Origin: Takakia lepidozioides
Lineage: Eukaryota > Streptophyta > Takakiopsida > Takakiales > Takakiaceae
NCBI GenBank assembly: GCA_030704615.1
Contig: CM060732.1
Location: forward strand, 63,345,053-63,409,052
Direction of reading: 5' to 3'
DNA: 64,000 nt
Shown here: positions 10,749-21,351 of the stretch, in pieces
Layout of the letters: each line of letters begins with the position of its first letter
Numbering within the stretch: the first letter of the stretch is position 1
Made by a program: the position numbers and the translations under genes
The notes under the pieces: generated by a model
What the model was told of the DNA's origin: nothing
Seen by the model: only the letters and a program-made list of their open reading frames with translations
The model's database searches: none

Positions 10749-12240
10749 TGGCATGGATAGCTGAAGGAACAGGGGTGGACTAGTGTGGGTTCAGATTCGT
10801 CCGACAGAGCTGGATTTGAGGCACAAAGCTACGTAATATGTCGATTCGCTGCCCTGCCCCCGTTAATTAAACCGATGAGACATTTTAGCATAAAGATGAA
10901 AAAGCGTGGAAGCTTGTGGGCAGGTGCACGTTCACCTTATCCAAACTGGATTTAAGCCAAACATTTTTTTATGCAATGCCTGCCTCGTCAACATGTATGT
11001 TAAGTGCGGGAGCATCGCTGAATACTCACCAAATGCGGGAGCTCTCTGCTGGTGGCTGACTGGCTACTGCGGCGGCGGCAGCCTGCTTGCTCTAGCTCGT
11101 GAGCGACTTGCCAGCCACCCCCCCCCCCCCCCCCCCAAATAGTGAGCACACCACTGACTACCCTCTCCCTGTCCTTGCCTCTCCCTCTCCCTGTCGCACC
11201 CTCCCTCTCCCTTTCTCTTGGCAGGAATAGCTGAAGGAGCAGGGATGGAATGTGGGTTCAGATTCATGCAAGAGGGTTTCATTTCAAGCACAAAACTACC
11301 TATGGTTCTTTGCCCTGCCCCCTATAAACCAAGGAAACAATTCAGCAGATTCAGATACTTAGCTTTGTCTCTTGCATGAGTAGCTTGGAATCTGGTGGGC
11401 AAGTTAAGTGAAGGAGCATTGTTGCTGCGGCTTCCAGTTGACCATCTACCCATGCAGGTTTCTTGTAGCTATCCTTCCATAGGGAATGATAGGTAATCTG
11501 GAGCTTGAAATCCGGCCCTCTTGGATGAATCTGGACCCACACTCTATGCCTGTTCCTTCAGCTATCCATGCCTCTGCACAAATCATGCATACATCTTGTC
11601 TTGTTGCTAGCAGCTAGCAATGACAGCCTAGAACTCTTCCAGCAAACACCGCAACCATACTTATCACACGAGTTCCTATGCTGACTGGCGTCTGCTTCCA
11701 AGAGGCATTCACCTTTTTGCCTCGATTGTTCTACCATTGACTTGGGTCGGAAACGTGTTCATTTTAGAGCTTCTCCTTGTCTCTGTTATCTATTTTTCGA
11801 TACTTTCCTATTGCCACATTGGTAGTAACATGTCAAAATCACTCCAAAACCACCATAGATCCACCAACAAGCTAACTTGCATAATTCAATATGAAAATTT
11901 AGGGACGACTCTGATAACAGGGAAAACATGCTGAAATGTGTTGAAGAAGGTGCCTTTGTTAGCGGTGCCTGGTTCTATCAATTGTGCTGTTGCCGCTACT
12001 GTTTCCAGTTGACCATGGAGGTTTCTTGTAGCTATTGATCCACGGGGAATCAGAAGTAATCTTGTGTTTGAAATCCGGCCCTCTTGGATGAATTTGGACC
12101 CACACTCTATCCCTGGTCCTTCAGCTATCCCTGCATGTGTACAAATCAGGCATACATCCTTGCCTTGGTGCTAGCAGCTGACACTGACGGTGTGGAGTTC
12201 TTCCAGAAAACACCCCAACCCTACTTACCACACTAGTTCC
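10749..12240. repeat. Mixed inverted and direct repeat cluster
   Basis: GGCATGGATAGCTGAAGGAA at 10,749 is the reverse complement of the sequence ending at 11,571. Roughly 80-90 bp around each are inverted copies. A third copy in the first orientation is at 11,221-11,310. A ~255-bp block at 11,420-11,675 is directly repeated at 11,990-12,240, with a short further copy at 13,925-13,995. The blocks adjoin decayed PPR sequence and may be duplicated flanks of a PPR gene family rather than a transposon. 11,605-11,990 otherwise has no gene. Confidence 0.65.
10906..11040 (+). pseudogene. PPR repeat fragment
   Basis: About 45 codons read as a pentatricopeptide motif: HLIQTGFKPNIFLCNACLVN followed by MYVKCGSI. 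The frame then runs into low-complexity sequence and a C tract at 11,119-11,137. A functional PPR protein needs many such motifs in tandem, so this is a detached fragment. Confidence 0.6.
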
Positions 12241-14130
12241 AAATCTGAATGCACCTGCTTCTCTCTGTAATCCAATAGGCATTCACCTTTTCTGGAGCTG
12301 CCAGGCTTGCACATGCATTGCAAATACAAACAAACGTAATGTGGTTGGGCTTCACCCCATCCTGCATCTTTTGCTCATATGTCTCCAAAGCCTCCATCCT
12401 GCAACCCTGCTGTGCATGTCTTACGACCATTGCGTGCCACAACACCACATCACATTCAGCCATAATGTCAAACACCCCCTTTTCATATTCAATACTCCCA
12501 CATTTGGCATACATATCCAGCAAGGCAGTGTTCCGAATGACATTTGGTACAATTCCAGCTTTGACAATGTGACCATGGACCTCTTTGCCATTTTCCGGGG
12601 CTGTCAGGCTTGCACATGCATTGCGAACGCCAACAAAGGTGATCTGGTTGGGCTTCGCCCCTTCCTGCATCATTTGCTCATAGGTCTCCAAAGCCTCCAT
12701 CCCACGACCTTGCTGTGCATATCCTACGATCATCGCGCTTCACGACACCACATCACGTTCAGCCATTTTGTCAAACACTGCATTTGCATCTTCAATGCAC
12801 CCAAATTTGGCAACATGTCCACCAGGGCAGTGTTCAGAATGACATCTGGTACAATTCAAGCTTTGACGATGTGAGCATGGACCTCTTTACCCTTTTCCAG
12901 GGCTGCCAGGCTCGCACACGCATTGCAAACACAAATGTCAAATGTGATGCGGTCGGGCTTCACCCCTTCCAACATCATTTGCTCATAGGTCTCCAAAGCA
13001 TTCCTACCACACCCATGCTTGGTAAATCCTCCCAACATTATATTCCACGTGATCAAAGATCGTTGAGGGATTCTGTTGAACACTTGGTGAGCATAGATGG
13101 ACACTAGGGGAATGTTCAGAATGACATCTGGTACAATTCCAGCTTTGATAATGTCAACCATGAACCTCTTTGACCATTCCCAGGGCTGCTAGGCTTGCAT
13201 ATGCATATTATAAACACAAATGAACATGACCTGGTCTGGCTTCATCCCTTCCCACATCATTTGCTCTTAGGTTTCCAAAGCCTTAATCCCATACGCATGC
13301 TGCACATACCTTACAATCATGGCACTCCAAAACACCACATCTCGTTCAGCCATAATGTCGAACTCTCCCTTCGCATTAGGCTTGCTGCACCCACATTTGG
13401 CATACTGCATGTCCACCAGGTCAATGTTCAGAATGACATCTGGTACAAATCCAGCTTTGATGATGTCACCATGGACCTCTTTCCCTCCAGAGCTCCCAAG
13501 CTTGCACACGCATTGCAAACACAAACAAACGTGATGTGGTTGGGCTTCACCCCTTTGCGCGCAGTTGCTCATAGGTCTCCAAAGCATTCCTACCACACCC
13601 ATGCTTGGTAACTCCTGCCAACATTATATTCCACGTGATCAAAGATCGTTGAGGCATTCTGTTGAACACTTGGTGAGCATCCATGATGCTCCCGCACTTG
13701 ACATACATGGAGACAAGGGTGTTGAGTAGAAAAACATTTGGCGTGCATCCACTTTGGATAATGTGAGTGAGCACCTGCTTTCCAGCGTCCAGACCTTCCA
13801 TCTTGATGCACTTAAGCAAGGGACAGACATACGTACCTGAATCTGCTGAAATGCCTCATTGGCTCCCTCTCTTGATCCTCTTTCAGAAGTTGTGGTCATG
13901 GTTGCGGTGCCTGGTTTTATGAACTATGTCGCTGCAGCTGCAGCCTTTAGTTGGCCATCTACCCATGCAGGTTTCTTGTAGCTATTGATCCACAGGGAAT
14001 CACATCTGGTACAATTCCAGCTTTGGCGATGCAACCATGCACCTCTTCGCCCTTTTCCAGGGCTGCCAGGCTTGCACACGTACTGCAAACGCACACAAAC
14101 CTGTGGTCGGGCTTCACCCTTCCCCAATCA
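12233..14130 (-). pseudogene. PPR (PLS-class) pseudogene, several frames
   Basis: Read right to left on the minus strand, this is a chain of pentatricopeptide motifs. Near 13,800 is LNTLVSMYVKCGSIMDAHQV, followed by RMPQRSLITWNIMLAG. The motifs continue at 13,267-13,602, 12,856-13,161 and 12,233-12,733, the last with MIVGYAQQGRGMEALETYEQ and HIVKAGIVPNV. A possible N-terminus (MTTTSERGSREGANEAFQQ) is at 13,899. The motif order resembles plant PLS-type PPR proteins, which bind organellar RNA. Frames change at least three times and some ~300-bp units look duplicated (EKGKEVHGHIVKAG-like blocks occur four times). There is no intact ORF above 170 codons. A further weak piece lies at 13,985-14,130. 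Confidence 0.7.
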
Positions 14131-14156
14131 TTTGCTCGTAGGCAGGAATTTCATGT

Positions 14157-14597
14157 ATGCAGGGGGGAGCATATTCAAGTGTAGCAGGTGGGTTTCAGGC
14201 CCCAAGTAGTGCTCTCCATTCGCCCCTTGTTGTGCCATTATCTCCATCCAATTCTCCAAGGGCATCTCCTATACAAGTCCTAAGTGGTCTATCAACTCCT
14301 ATGTCACATACTGGTAGTGCCACAGGAGTGAAATTTACGTTGCAGAACTCCAAAGTGGGTGAGGATGACCATCATCCATCCTGAACACAAATCATTGAAA
14401 TCCATGAGTCAGTTTCAAAGGTCCAGCCTGTGCCCGTCGATGTCAAGGTCCAAGCAATACCTGATGTACAAGTACATTTAGAGGTCGAACAGTTGGAGAA
14501 GTTAGCGTGTTCTGCACTTATTCACAAGAACAATGCTAAAGAGACACATAGCCCATATGATCTTGATATACCCCGAGGTGTTATCCCAAGACGTCCA
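14157..14597 (+). other. Orphan ORF cut by the Y element
   Basis: One frame is open from 14,157 across a single TGA (14382-14384). It encodes a Ser/Pro-rich stretch (SPLVVPLSPSNSPRASPIQV) and then DVKVQAIPDVQVHLEVEQLE. Element sequence shared with the Y' copy begins near 14,598, so the block's edge interrupts this frame. I do not recognise the protein. Confidence 0.3.
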
Positions 14598-14950
14598 CCC
14601 ACCCATGAGCCGCCAAGTAACACACTTCGAATTTCGGCAGATTTTTTACGGGCCCAAAACTGTAAAATAATCGAAAGTAGTATAAGAAGAGAAGGTTTTC
14701 GAAGATATCCGCGCTCATGCTGGAAGCACTCCGCTCATAAGTACCAGTGTCCGCTCATGACTTGGAGCCCAAGCTCAAGGACCGCCAGGCCAGGTCATAG
14801 AAAAACTGAATTATGGGCAATAACGGCACTGAAATTACCCCAGAGGAAGGGACGCAAGCGGAATTAGGATCCGGGTTTGCAGACTTCGAAAACGCAATGG
14901 TGACCTATAACCGTGGAAGTACTATTGCAGAAGTGCAGGATGGTTGGGTA

Positions 14951-15260
14951 TAACGGCGCCGTAATTGGGCAGAGGAAAAGAAATAGCCGGCTGAAGGCTC
15001 GGGAGTGAAGCCAATAACGGTGCCGAAATTGGGCTCCGCCAACCAAATACCCGGCTGAAGCCTCCGGAATGCAGCCAATAATGGCGCCGAAATTGGGCCC
15101 CGGAAACCAAATACCCAGCTGAAGCCACCGGAGTGCAGCCGATAACGACGCCAAAATTGGGCTCCGGAAACAAAATTCTCGGCTGAAGCTTCCGCAGTCC
15201 ATCCAATAACGGCGCCGAAATTGGGCTCCGGAGAGCAAATACCCGCCTTACGGTGAGGGA
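14951..15260. repeat. 64-bp tandem array with palindromic core, five units
   Basis: TAACGGCGCC-type cores begin at 14,951, 15,015, 15,079, 15,143 and 15,207, exactly 64 bp apart. Each is a half-variant of the palindrome that fills the X arrays (TTTCGGCGCCGAAA). The spacers are also similar (CCGGCTGAAGC, CCAAATACCC). Long minus-strand ORFs here only reflect the repeat. Position near a block end suggests transposase or element-protein binding sites. Confidence 0.9.
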
Positions 15261-15425
15261 GTTTTGCAAACTGTCCTGAAACTGGTGCGGATTTGTCTAA
15301 TAAAAGCACCCATGTCGGAGGAAATAGAAGTTCTGTTGCATACGACATTGGCAGTGCAGCAATGATATATCCCTCTTCCGCCGGCCTCGCTCTGACCTGT
15401 CTCCCCAGACAATCCCGGAGCTGAA

Positions 15426-16621
15426 ATGACCGGCCAACTGAGCTCGTCTGTGCAGTCGGATGTGGTGTCTGAAGTGGAGGTTGCTACTGCAAAGACTACA
15501 CTCGTTTCTTCAGACAAACCTCAAGCTGATTTGATTGGCACAGAAATCGTTTCTGTCTCTCCTGACTGTCTGAGCATTGATTGGCCCAGTGCTAAGAGCC
15601 TGGCAGGAACAGAGAGCCCATTCCATGAGCCTGGATCTGAAGAGCAAGAGCTGGCACATCCTTCCTCTGCAAATGCTATGGATTTGCTACGGATGGTGTA
15701 TGACTCTGTATCTGATACAATTCCTGAATCATCTACTCTCTCAATAGATGTGGCTGCGAAGCCTCTGGTGTCGGAGCCTCCTGCAGCTTCATCACCATCC
15801 CCATCATCTGCTTTGGAGGCTTTCATACCTGCAGGACCAGTGGTGGACATTCCTTCCCAAGGGGATACCTCTCATCAAGTCACAGAGGGACTTGATCATT
15901 CCAACACCCAACAGCTTTCCTTGCATGTGGAGATGGAAGCAGATGTCAGTGAACGGCCTCAGGAAGTAGATGTTAATGGAGGGAATGGGGATGACAGGCA
16001 AGATCGTCGTCTATCTTCTCTATTGTGCCCATCTCCTCCCTGCTCTATGTTCTTGATGTGTCGTGAGGCCATGTCGTGCCCGAATCACATCTATCGATGC
16101 CAGACGGGAGTCATTGTCCCGAAAGCAGACGACATCATTGTCTTCCTAGATGTTTACAGGGACGATCCTCGACTTGTCCAGCTGAGAGCAATGGAGTTTC
16201 TTCCAGGATTGCACGATTCTCCTGGACCCTGGTTGGGGAGCAGGTGGTTCCTGCGCATCATGGACCTGGACTTTCCGCTTGAGTGGGAACTGAACAGATT
16301 ACGCACAACGTTGTTGTATCGCTGGAACTGTTGCGAGTAGACGTATGATGAGTGCATAGGTGAAAACTTCACGCGTGGACGGACTGGCTCGGAAAGTGGG
16401 GACATTCTCTTCAGTTATGAGGATGAGGAGGAGGGGAACACAGGGCCCACTGTGAAAATGTCCTTCTACAAAGAGGGCGCTATCGATAAACACGACATCC
16501 TCGTTAGTTTCAACCGGGCGACAGAAACCGCTGACATTTTGTTCAAATATCGACACCTGGTCACTCAGGAGGTCCTTGAGAGGCTAGTTCGAGTTCCTTC
16601 TTCTTGGGCGAGGGGACCATA
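15426..16621 (+). pseudogene. Unknown second gene of block Y (one nonsense codon)
   Basis: The frame opens at 15,426 and runs to TAG at 16,619, broken once by TAG at 16338-16340. In the Y' copy that codon is TGG (Trp), so the intact gene would encode about 398 residues. The N-terminal half is acidic and Ser/Pro-rich and looks disordered. The C-terminal half is compact and well conserved between copies (KADDIIVFLDVYRDDPRLVQ, SRWFLRIMDLDFP, DILFSYEDEEEGNTGP). I recognise no domain. The gene converges with the transposase gene. Its preservation in both copies suggests it belongs to the element and is not captured host DNA. Confidence 0.55.
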
Positions 16622-17281
16622 GGTCTTGCATGCTAGAGTAGACATGTTTTGACTCGCTGACACTCATGGCACATACATTTTGCTTCAGAAATCAAGTAGC
16701 TTCCCTGTGCCATATGGGGAATATACATGCTTGGATAATCTTCTGTTAAGGTTTTTTGCAATTCACTGCCAGTATGTTGGGACGTGTCCTTTGTCGTATG
16801 GATTGATGTGTGCACAAGGTGCAGTATGCAAATGCTGGAATGTGCAGTAGGACCCTTCCCACTGGGACACAGAACTAGCAATCTTGTAAAGGCATCACAT
16901 TTGCAGAACACTGACAATGTATTGGTAGCAAATCGGAGTCTTCTCATAAAGGTGGACGAAAACGCCAGGATGGGCTGCGAAATCACCACAAATTGAATGA
17001 AGAGCAGTAACAAGGAAGCACTATGCAGTATACAAACCAATAACGGCGCTGAAATATGCCACAATGCCCGTGTATCTCCACACAATGTATGCTTTCCTCG
17101 GATCAATTTATAGACATAACCAAAATAAAAAAAACATGCCCATGCCATTCACGGCCAAAAACCACATTCTCATGTATTGCGGCACCGAAATGCACCTGGA
17201 GTATAATTCCTCACAAAAAAATAGGGTGCAAGAAGATGAATGTAATATAATTGCCACTTTCTCCTTCCCGAATGTGGAATG
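16622..17281. other. Spacer between convergent Y genes with two palindrome-like sites
   Basis: No gene is supported. TAACGGCGCTGAAA near 17,040 and ATTGCGGCACCGAAAT near 17,177 are degenerate copies of the element palindrome. The same spacer in Y' is 32,116-32,571. Confidence 0.5.
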
Positions 17282-20200
17282 TCAAGCAGTCCGACCTGTA
17301 TCCTGCCGTAGGGCCTTGTGCAGCTCGTTGAAGCTCAGTGTTGGAGCATGGATGAAGACGTCCACTGCGGATATGCAACTCATGTGCTTCAGAAAAATGT
17401 AATAAAGGTGTTTGCAGGGGACATATGTTGCATTCTTCGATTCCATAACAAAGAAGTCCTCATTGTTGCAAGCTGGGTACTGAGAAACCGTGATTGCATA
17501 CACGACACTGCGCGCAGCAGACCCGGCTGTTGACAATTGAAATATGCGCCATGCAGGGCATTGCAAGAGCGTTGGCCATCCTGGTGTCGTTCGCCTTTGT
17601 TGGTGGCCGCCGTCTTTTCAGTTTCTCCCACCGATGGGTGGGCCAAGCTGCGGGGTCACCCACCCGTATGCGGGGTGAAGAGCTTCTCGTGGGAGGAGGA
17701 TGACGACTGGGAATTGGATTTCGTGGAACGTCTGTCCTCTCCACCAGTCGAAAGCACTTCCTAGAGCGTCTGCCTCCTCCAGGGTAAGATCTGTACCAGT
17801 TGCCACAGGCCAGACTGCTGGTGGTTCAGGCATGCTTTGTACACCATATTTGGGCTTGCCAAACACACACTACATGATATCGTGTTTGCAGAACCAAAAC
17901 TCCTTCAGTGTGGCCTCCACAAACTTTGCGCACAAAAATCTCCCTGTGAAGCAAGGGGCAGGCACACCGCCCTGCGGGCTCCTCCGAATCATCTCATTGC
18001 ATCTCTGGTTGGTGTCCACACGAACAGCACAACATTTGCCACAAAATGACGGACGGGTCCGTGCAATTCTCCACTGCGAGGCCGACACATCTCGCTCCAC
18101 GATTGGAATGTTGTATTGGGTAACGATAATAGGAGTAGCATGCTCATCCTGGGCATGTTGTCCCAAGTTTGGCAGTGATTCCATGGATGCTGCAGGAGAG
18201 GGGGTACGAGTCCTGCTGGGAGGAGGCGTGGGTCGCAATATCGTTGCGCCCCGAGGTTGAGTGCGGATGTTCATATCTGATTTCCATGAATCGCCGTCGC
18301 CTCCGGGCATGTCCTCAATTCTTCTCTTCACCGCTCGGCTGCGGACATCGCCCTCCAGGCAGTTCCCCCGACTGTGTAACGGGGTTGATCTTATTGTTTC
18401 CCGCAATGCAGCAGTCCATTTTTTGGGATCGGTCAAACGATGCGCCGCCCTCATCAGCATCTCCTGCCTGTCTGGTCCGATACCCCATTGCTTTCCTCCC
18501 AGAAACTGGTAGTAACGAGATTGTTGCATGATGGCCCTCACAATATCTTCTGTTGTTGCTGTCAACATGTCAACAAGATATGCCGCAGAGGTAGCATGCC
18601 AGGAAGAGTGCACCGATTCGGCCATGTTCGTCGTCGGCATATCCGTGTCATCCTCCAAGCTCATGTCCTGTTGAAGGAAATTAGAAATGTCACTCATTGT
18701 GGAGAATGTCGAAGCACAAAACAGAACAATTGTCAAGTACAGAAATGTGTTACCTGTCTCATGCAGTCTCCAAACTGGCGGAATCTATAGTGCCACCACG
18801 CAAGCCACATTTGCAGTTCTGGCTGATCTTTCACATCCACTGCCCCTGAAGACACCCACCAGACGCGTATGGTTGCAAACTCAGTCTCCGCCTTGTCGAT
18901 GGAATTCGCATTTTTCCACGCAAGGCACATACTGATATGATCCTGCCGGTGGCGTGACCAAATCAACACCGCTCCCCGGTCCGCACGTTGACATCTTAAA
19001 TATGAAGCATCTGTCCGTCTCTGAGCCTTGACCAGGAAAAAAGCTGCCCTGGATGAAGTCGTAGCCGCATGTGCGCTTCACTTCCAAGATGGAGTGCATG
19101 TCTGATCCTCTTCCGATTCGTTTCTTGCAGCCGACAATGTGGTTCCTGACATTGGGGCTGCACACATGGGAGACAGCTTCCAACAGCTCCTTCATGTCCC
19201 CCTCGCCCAGCTTCTCTCTTGTGCTTCCGTCCTCCGACATTATTCTGCCAATTGCAATTCTATGTGCGGATGTGAGCTGTATCTGCTTTGGTTTTGCTCC
19301 CGGCCTCAACCTCACCTCCTCCTTGATAATATCGTGGGCTTGTTGAAAAGCAACTCTGCAATTGCCTCTGGCAACGAGGTGGTCATGCTTTCCGATGTGA
19401 ATGCATGCTCTAGTGCACGTTGGGTTGACGGTCCCGACGTAGTACTGCTTGGCGTTGCACACTGCCATACACGTAGGGGTTGCATTGCAATGGGCACACT
19501 TGAACGTCCCTGCAAGAACTCTACCTTGAGGCCAAAATGGGGTCGACGAATTGCCAATCCAGTCTGTCTCATTCCGGGTGTCTTTGCTCGTGTAGTGGTA
19601 ACATGTGCTCGAGAAACATTTAAGATGCCCAGCACACAGTACATATCTCACTCGAACTCCATCACCCAGGTTGGACGATGAAGTTTTGGTGACACACCAA
19701 GGGTGGCCGTCATGTTTCCTGTTCATTCCAGCCAGCATGCCGTCTGGGCCTGCGCCTGCCGGCACTGGAGGGAACTCGTAGATAGCATTTCCATCCACAA
19801 CTTCAGGCAAAGTTTCCAAAGAATGGATTGGAGCTTTGTCGTAATCAAGCCTAAGAAGGTCACTGGAGCAAGAACCCGCTGTCTTCATCCTCCGCAATAT
19901 GTCGATTACTGAGCGGACGGAAGTTGAGTCGGAGGGTGTGTGCTCATTGTTTGCCGACATCTGAACACTCCTAGTGACGGAGGACTTCGAAACATACGGT
20001 GGAAGGACCATACAGTCTTCATCGTCACTGGATAAGTCGTGGACGACTGTTTCCCTGTTTTCCTCGATTTCCCTTTTCACATGTTTGGGCTTCTCTGCTT
20101 ATGAAGAGGTGCCCACATCCTTCATGGCAGACTTCACATCTTGCACGCCAGACCCTCTTGTGGAAGGAGGATCAACCAAGTTCCAGTGTGGGAACTCTTT

Positions 20201-20479
20201 AGGCACGATTTCACCAATTGCACTGTAGCGGATGGATTCAGAAGCTGGGAGCCGCCACTCTTTGCCCTTTCCAAAATCTGCATGCAGAATGATGGCACTT
20301 TCCAGAAAATTTCCATAAGCATCCTTCGTCTCCTCTTCCAAAAACACCGTTCCAGGGCGGAGCCCGAACTTCACACACAAGTACTGCTCAGTGACAATCG
20401 CAAATCCTTGGTCACAGGGTATTTTAGCTTTCAGAGAATTAGGATGGAAGTACACGTTTACCCAAACACGGGAGTCCAT
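17282..20479 (-). pseudogene. MULE-type transposase, block Y copy 1 (catalytic core deleted)
   Basis: The protein starts MDSRVWVNVYFHP (ATG at 20,477-20,479). A Cys/His zinc-binding segment follows (VLCAGHLKCFSSTCYHY; CAHCNATPTCMAVC), as in WRKY/GCM/FLYWCH-type fingers of MULE transposases. Compared with Y', 389 bp are missing after GPGSGVDLV (near 18,965), which removes the first two catalytic acids and shifts the frame. The late acidic motif survives as TTNMAESVHSSW. Two nonsense codons are present: TAA at about 20,099 where Y' has CAA, and TAG at 17,868 where Y' has TCG. An intron (GTAACA...CAACAG, about 18,670-18,755) precedes GACATGAGC. The C-terminal SWIM finger is damaged: the second Cys of the CxC is Asn (YPACNNEDF), with CKH intact. 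This copy cannot make active transposase. Confidence 0.75.
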
Positions 20480-20652
20480 GTTGAAGACGACAACTCTCGG
20501 TACACTCCGCAGCGAAGTCCTACAATGAGAAGAGTGTGTCCTACATAATACCACAATCATTTTCTGGAGGATTCTGTATCCAACAGGATGGGTGATCAGT
20601 GCACGTATGGATGGAGGTGTGTAACGTACGTTACAAATACGGACGACCACAA

Positions 20653-21110
20653 CAAATTCAGAGGTTTACTATTTCATGAGCGCATGAGCCCATGAGCCTA
20701 TGAGCCTATGAGCTCATGAGCGGGCATCCGCGGAATTGGAATTTTCCTGCCTTTATTGACGGTATTATGTCCTCTTACCTCGGTAATAGGGTCTGTTTCT
20801 CCTGGTCCAGGATGCGGAATGAGGAATTTCGGCGCCGTTATTCCCAAGAGCAGTGTGCTAAAATGGTGTTTTGAAGACATCCACCGGGGTATTTCGGCAC
20901 CGAAATTACCTCTTAAAATGTGATATAGTGCGGTATTTAAAGGCGCAGAACGGGCAATTTCGGCGCCGAAATACCCAGGTGGAATGTGGTGAAGTGCCTT
21001 GTGCTGAAGGCTTCCATCGCAATATTTTGGTGCAATAATTCATCCGTGGAATTTTTGAGGCCCATATAACGAAGGCGCAAACTGGGCTATTTCGGCGCCA
21101 AATTTCCGAA
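20653..21110. repeat. X block end: CATGAGC repeats plus five-site palindrome array
   Basis: CATGAGC-type words recur six times at 20,685-20,725, ending GAGCTCATGAGCGGGCAT. The same word cluster occurs at the other block ends (14,700-14,760 and 33,757-33,935). Palindrome centres then lie at about 20,833, 20,898, 20,964, 21,031 and 21,096, 65-67 bp apart. Subterminal repeats plus a spaced array are what I expect at a transposase-recognised end. Confidence 0.7.
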
Positions 21111-21351
21111 TAGGAATGTTAGAAACGGCAGGGTTTTCATGGCTTCAAGTTCCCGACTCGATGGTGTGCATAAATTACTTGTAGGGTTCTTCACTGAAGT
21201 TTGCGTCTCTTCTGCTTTTATTATAGATTTTGGTTGGCGGAAGAAATGTAGGGAATGGACAAGAAGTCTGAACACAATGATTTTTCAAATCGTCAATATT
21301 TTCATTAAGTGTTTCAGAACTGTACAACAAAAGGATCCAAATGAGACTTTG

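Larger units (their letters stand above)
14598..20660 (-). mobile_element. Block Y: MULE-type DNA transposon unit, copy 1
   Basis: The block matches 28,412-33,950 in inverted orientation, apart from copy-specific deletions. It holds a 64-bp repeat array (14,951-15,260), an unknown gene on plus (15,426-16,621) and a MULE-type transposase on minus (20,479 to 17,282). The left edge is where similarity to Y' stops (ACCCATGAGCCGC, 14,598-14,610). The right edge is set at CAAATTCA (20,653-20,660), just before CATGAGC repeats and block X. Y may be a separate element or the left half of a single ~13.8-kb element Y-X. Confidence 0.7.

Noticed and set aside
11064-11291. ORFs across the C tract at 11,119-11,137
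   Set aside because: Low-complexity Pro/Gly translations with no conserved motif.
14864-15348. Three overlapping minus-strand ORFs of 115-147 codons
   Set aside because: They only translate the 64-bp tandem array in different frames; the period is not a multiple of three, so the peptides drift through the same repeat.
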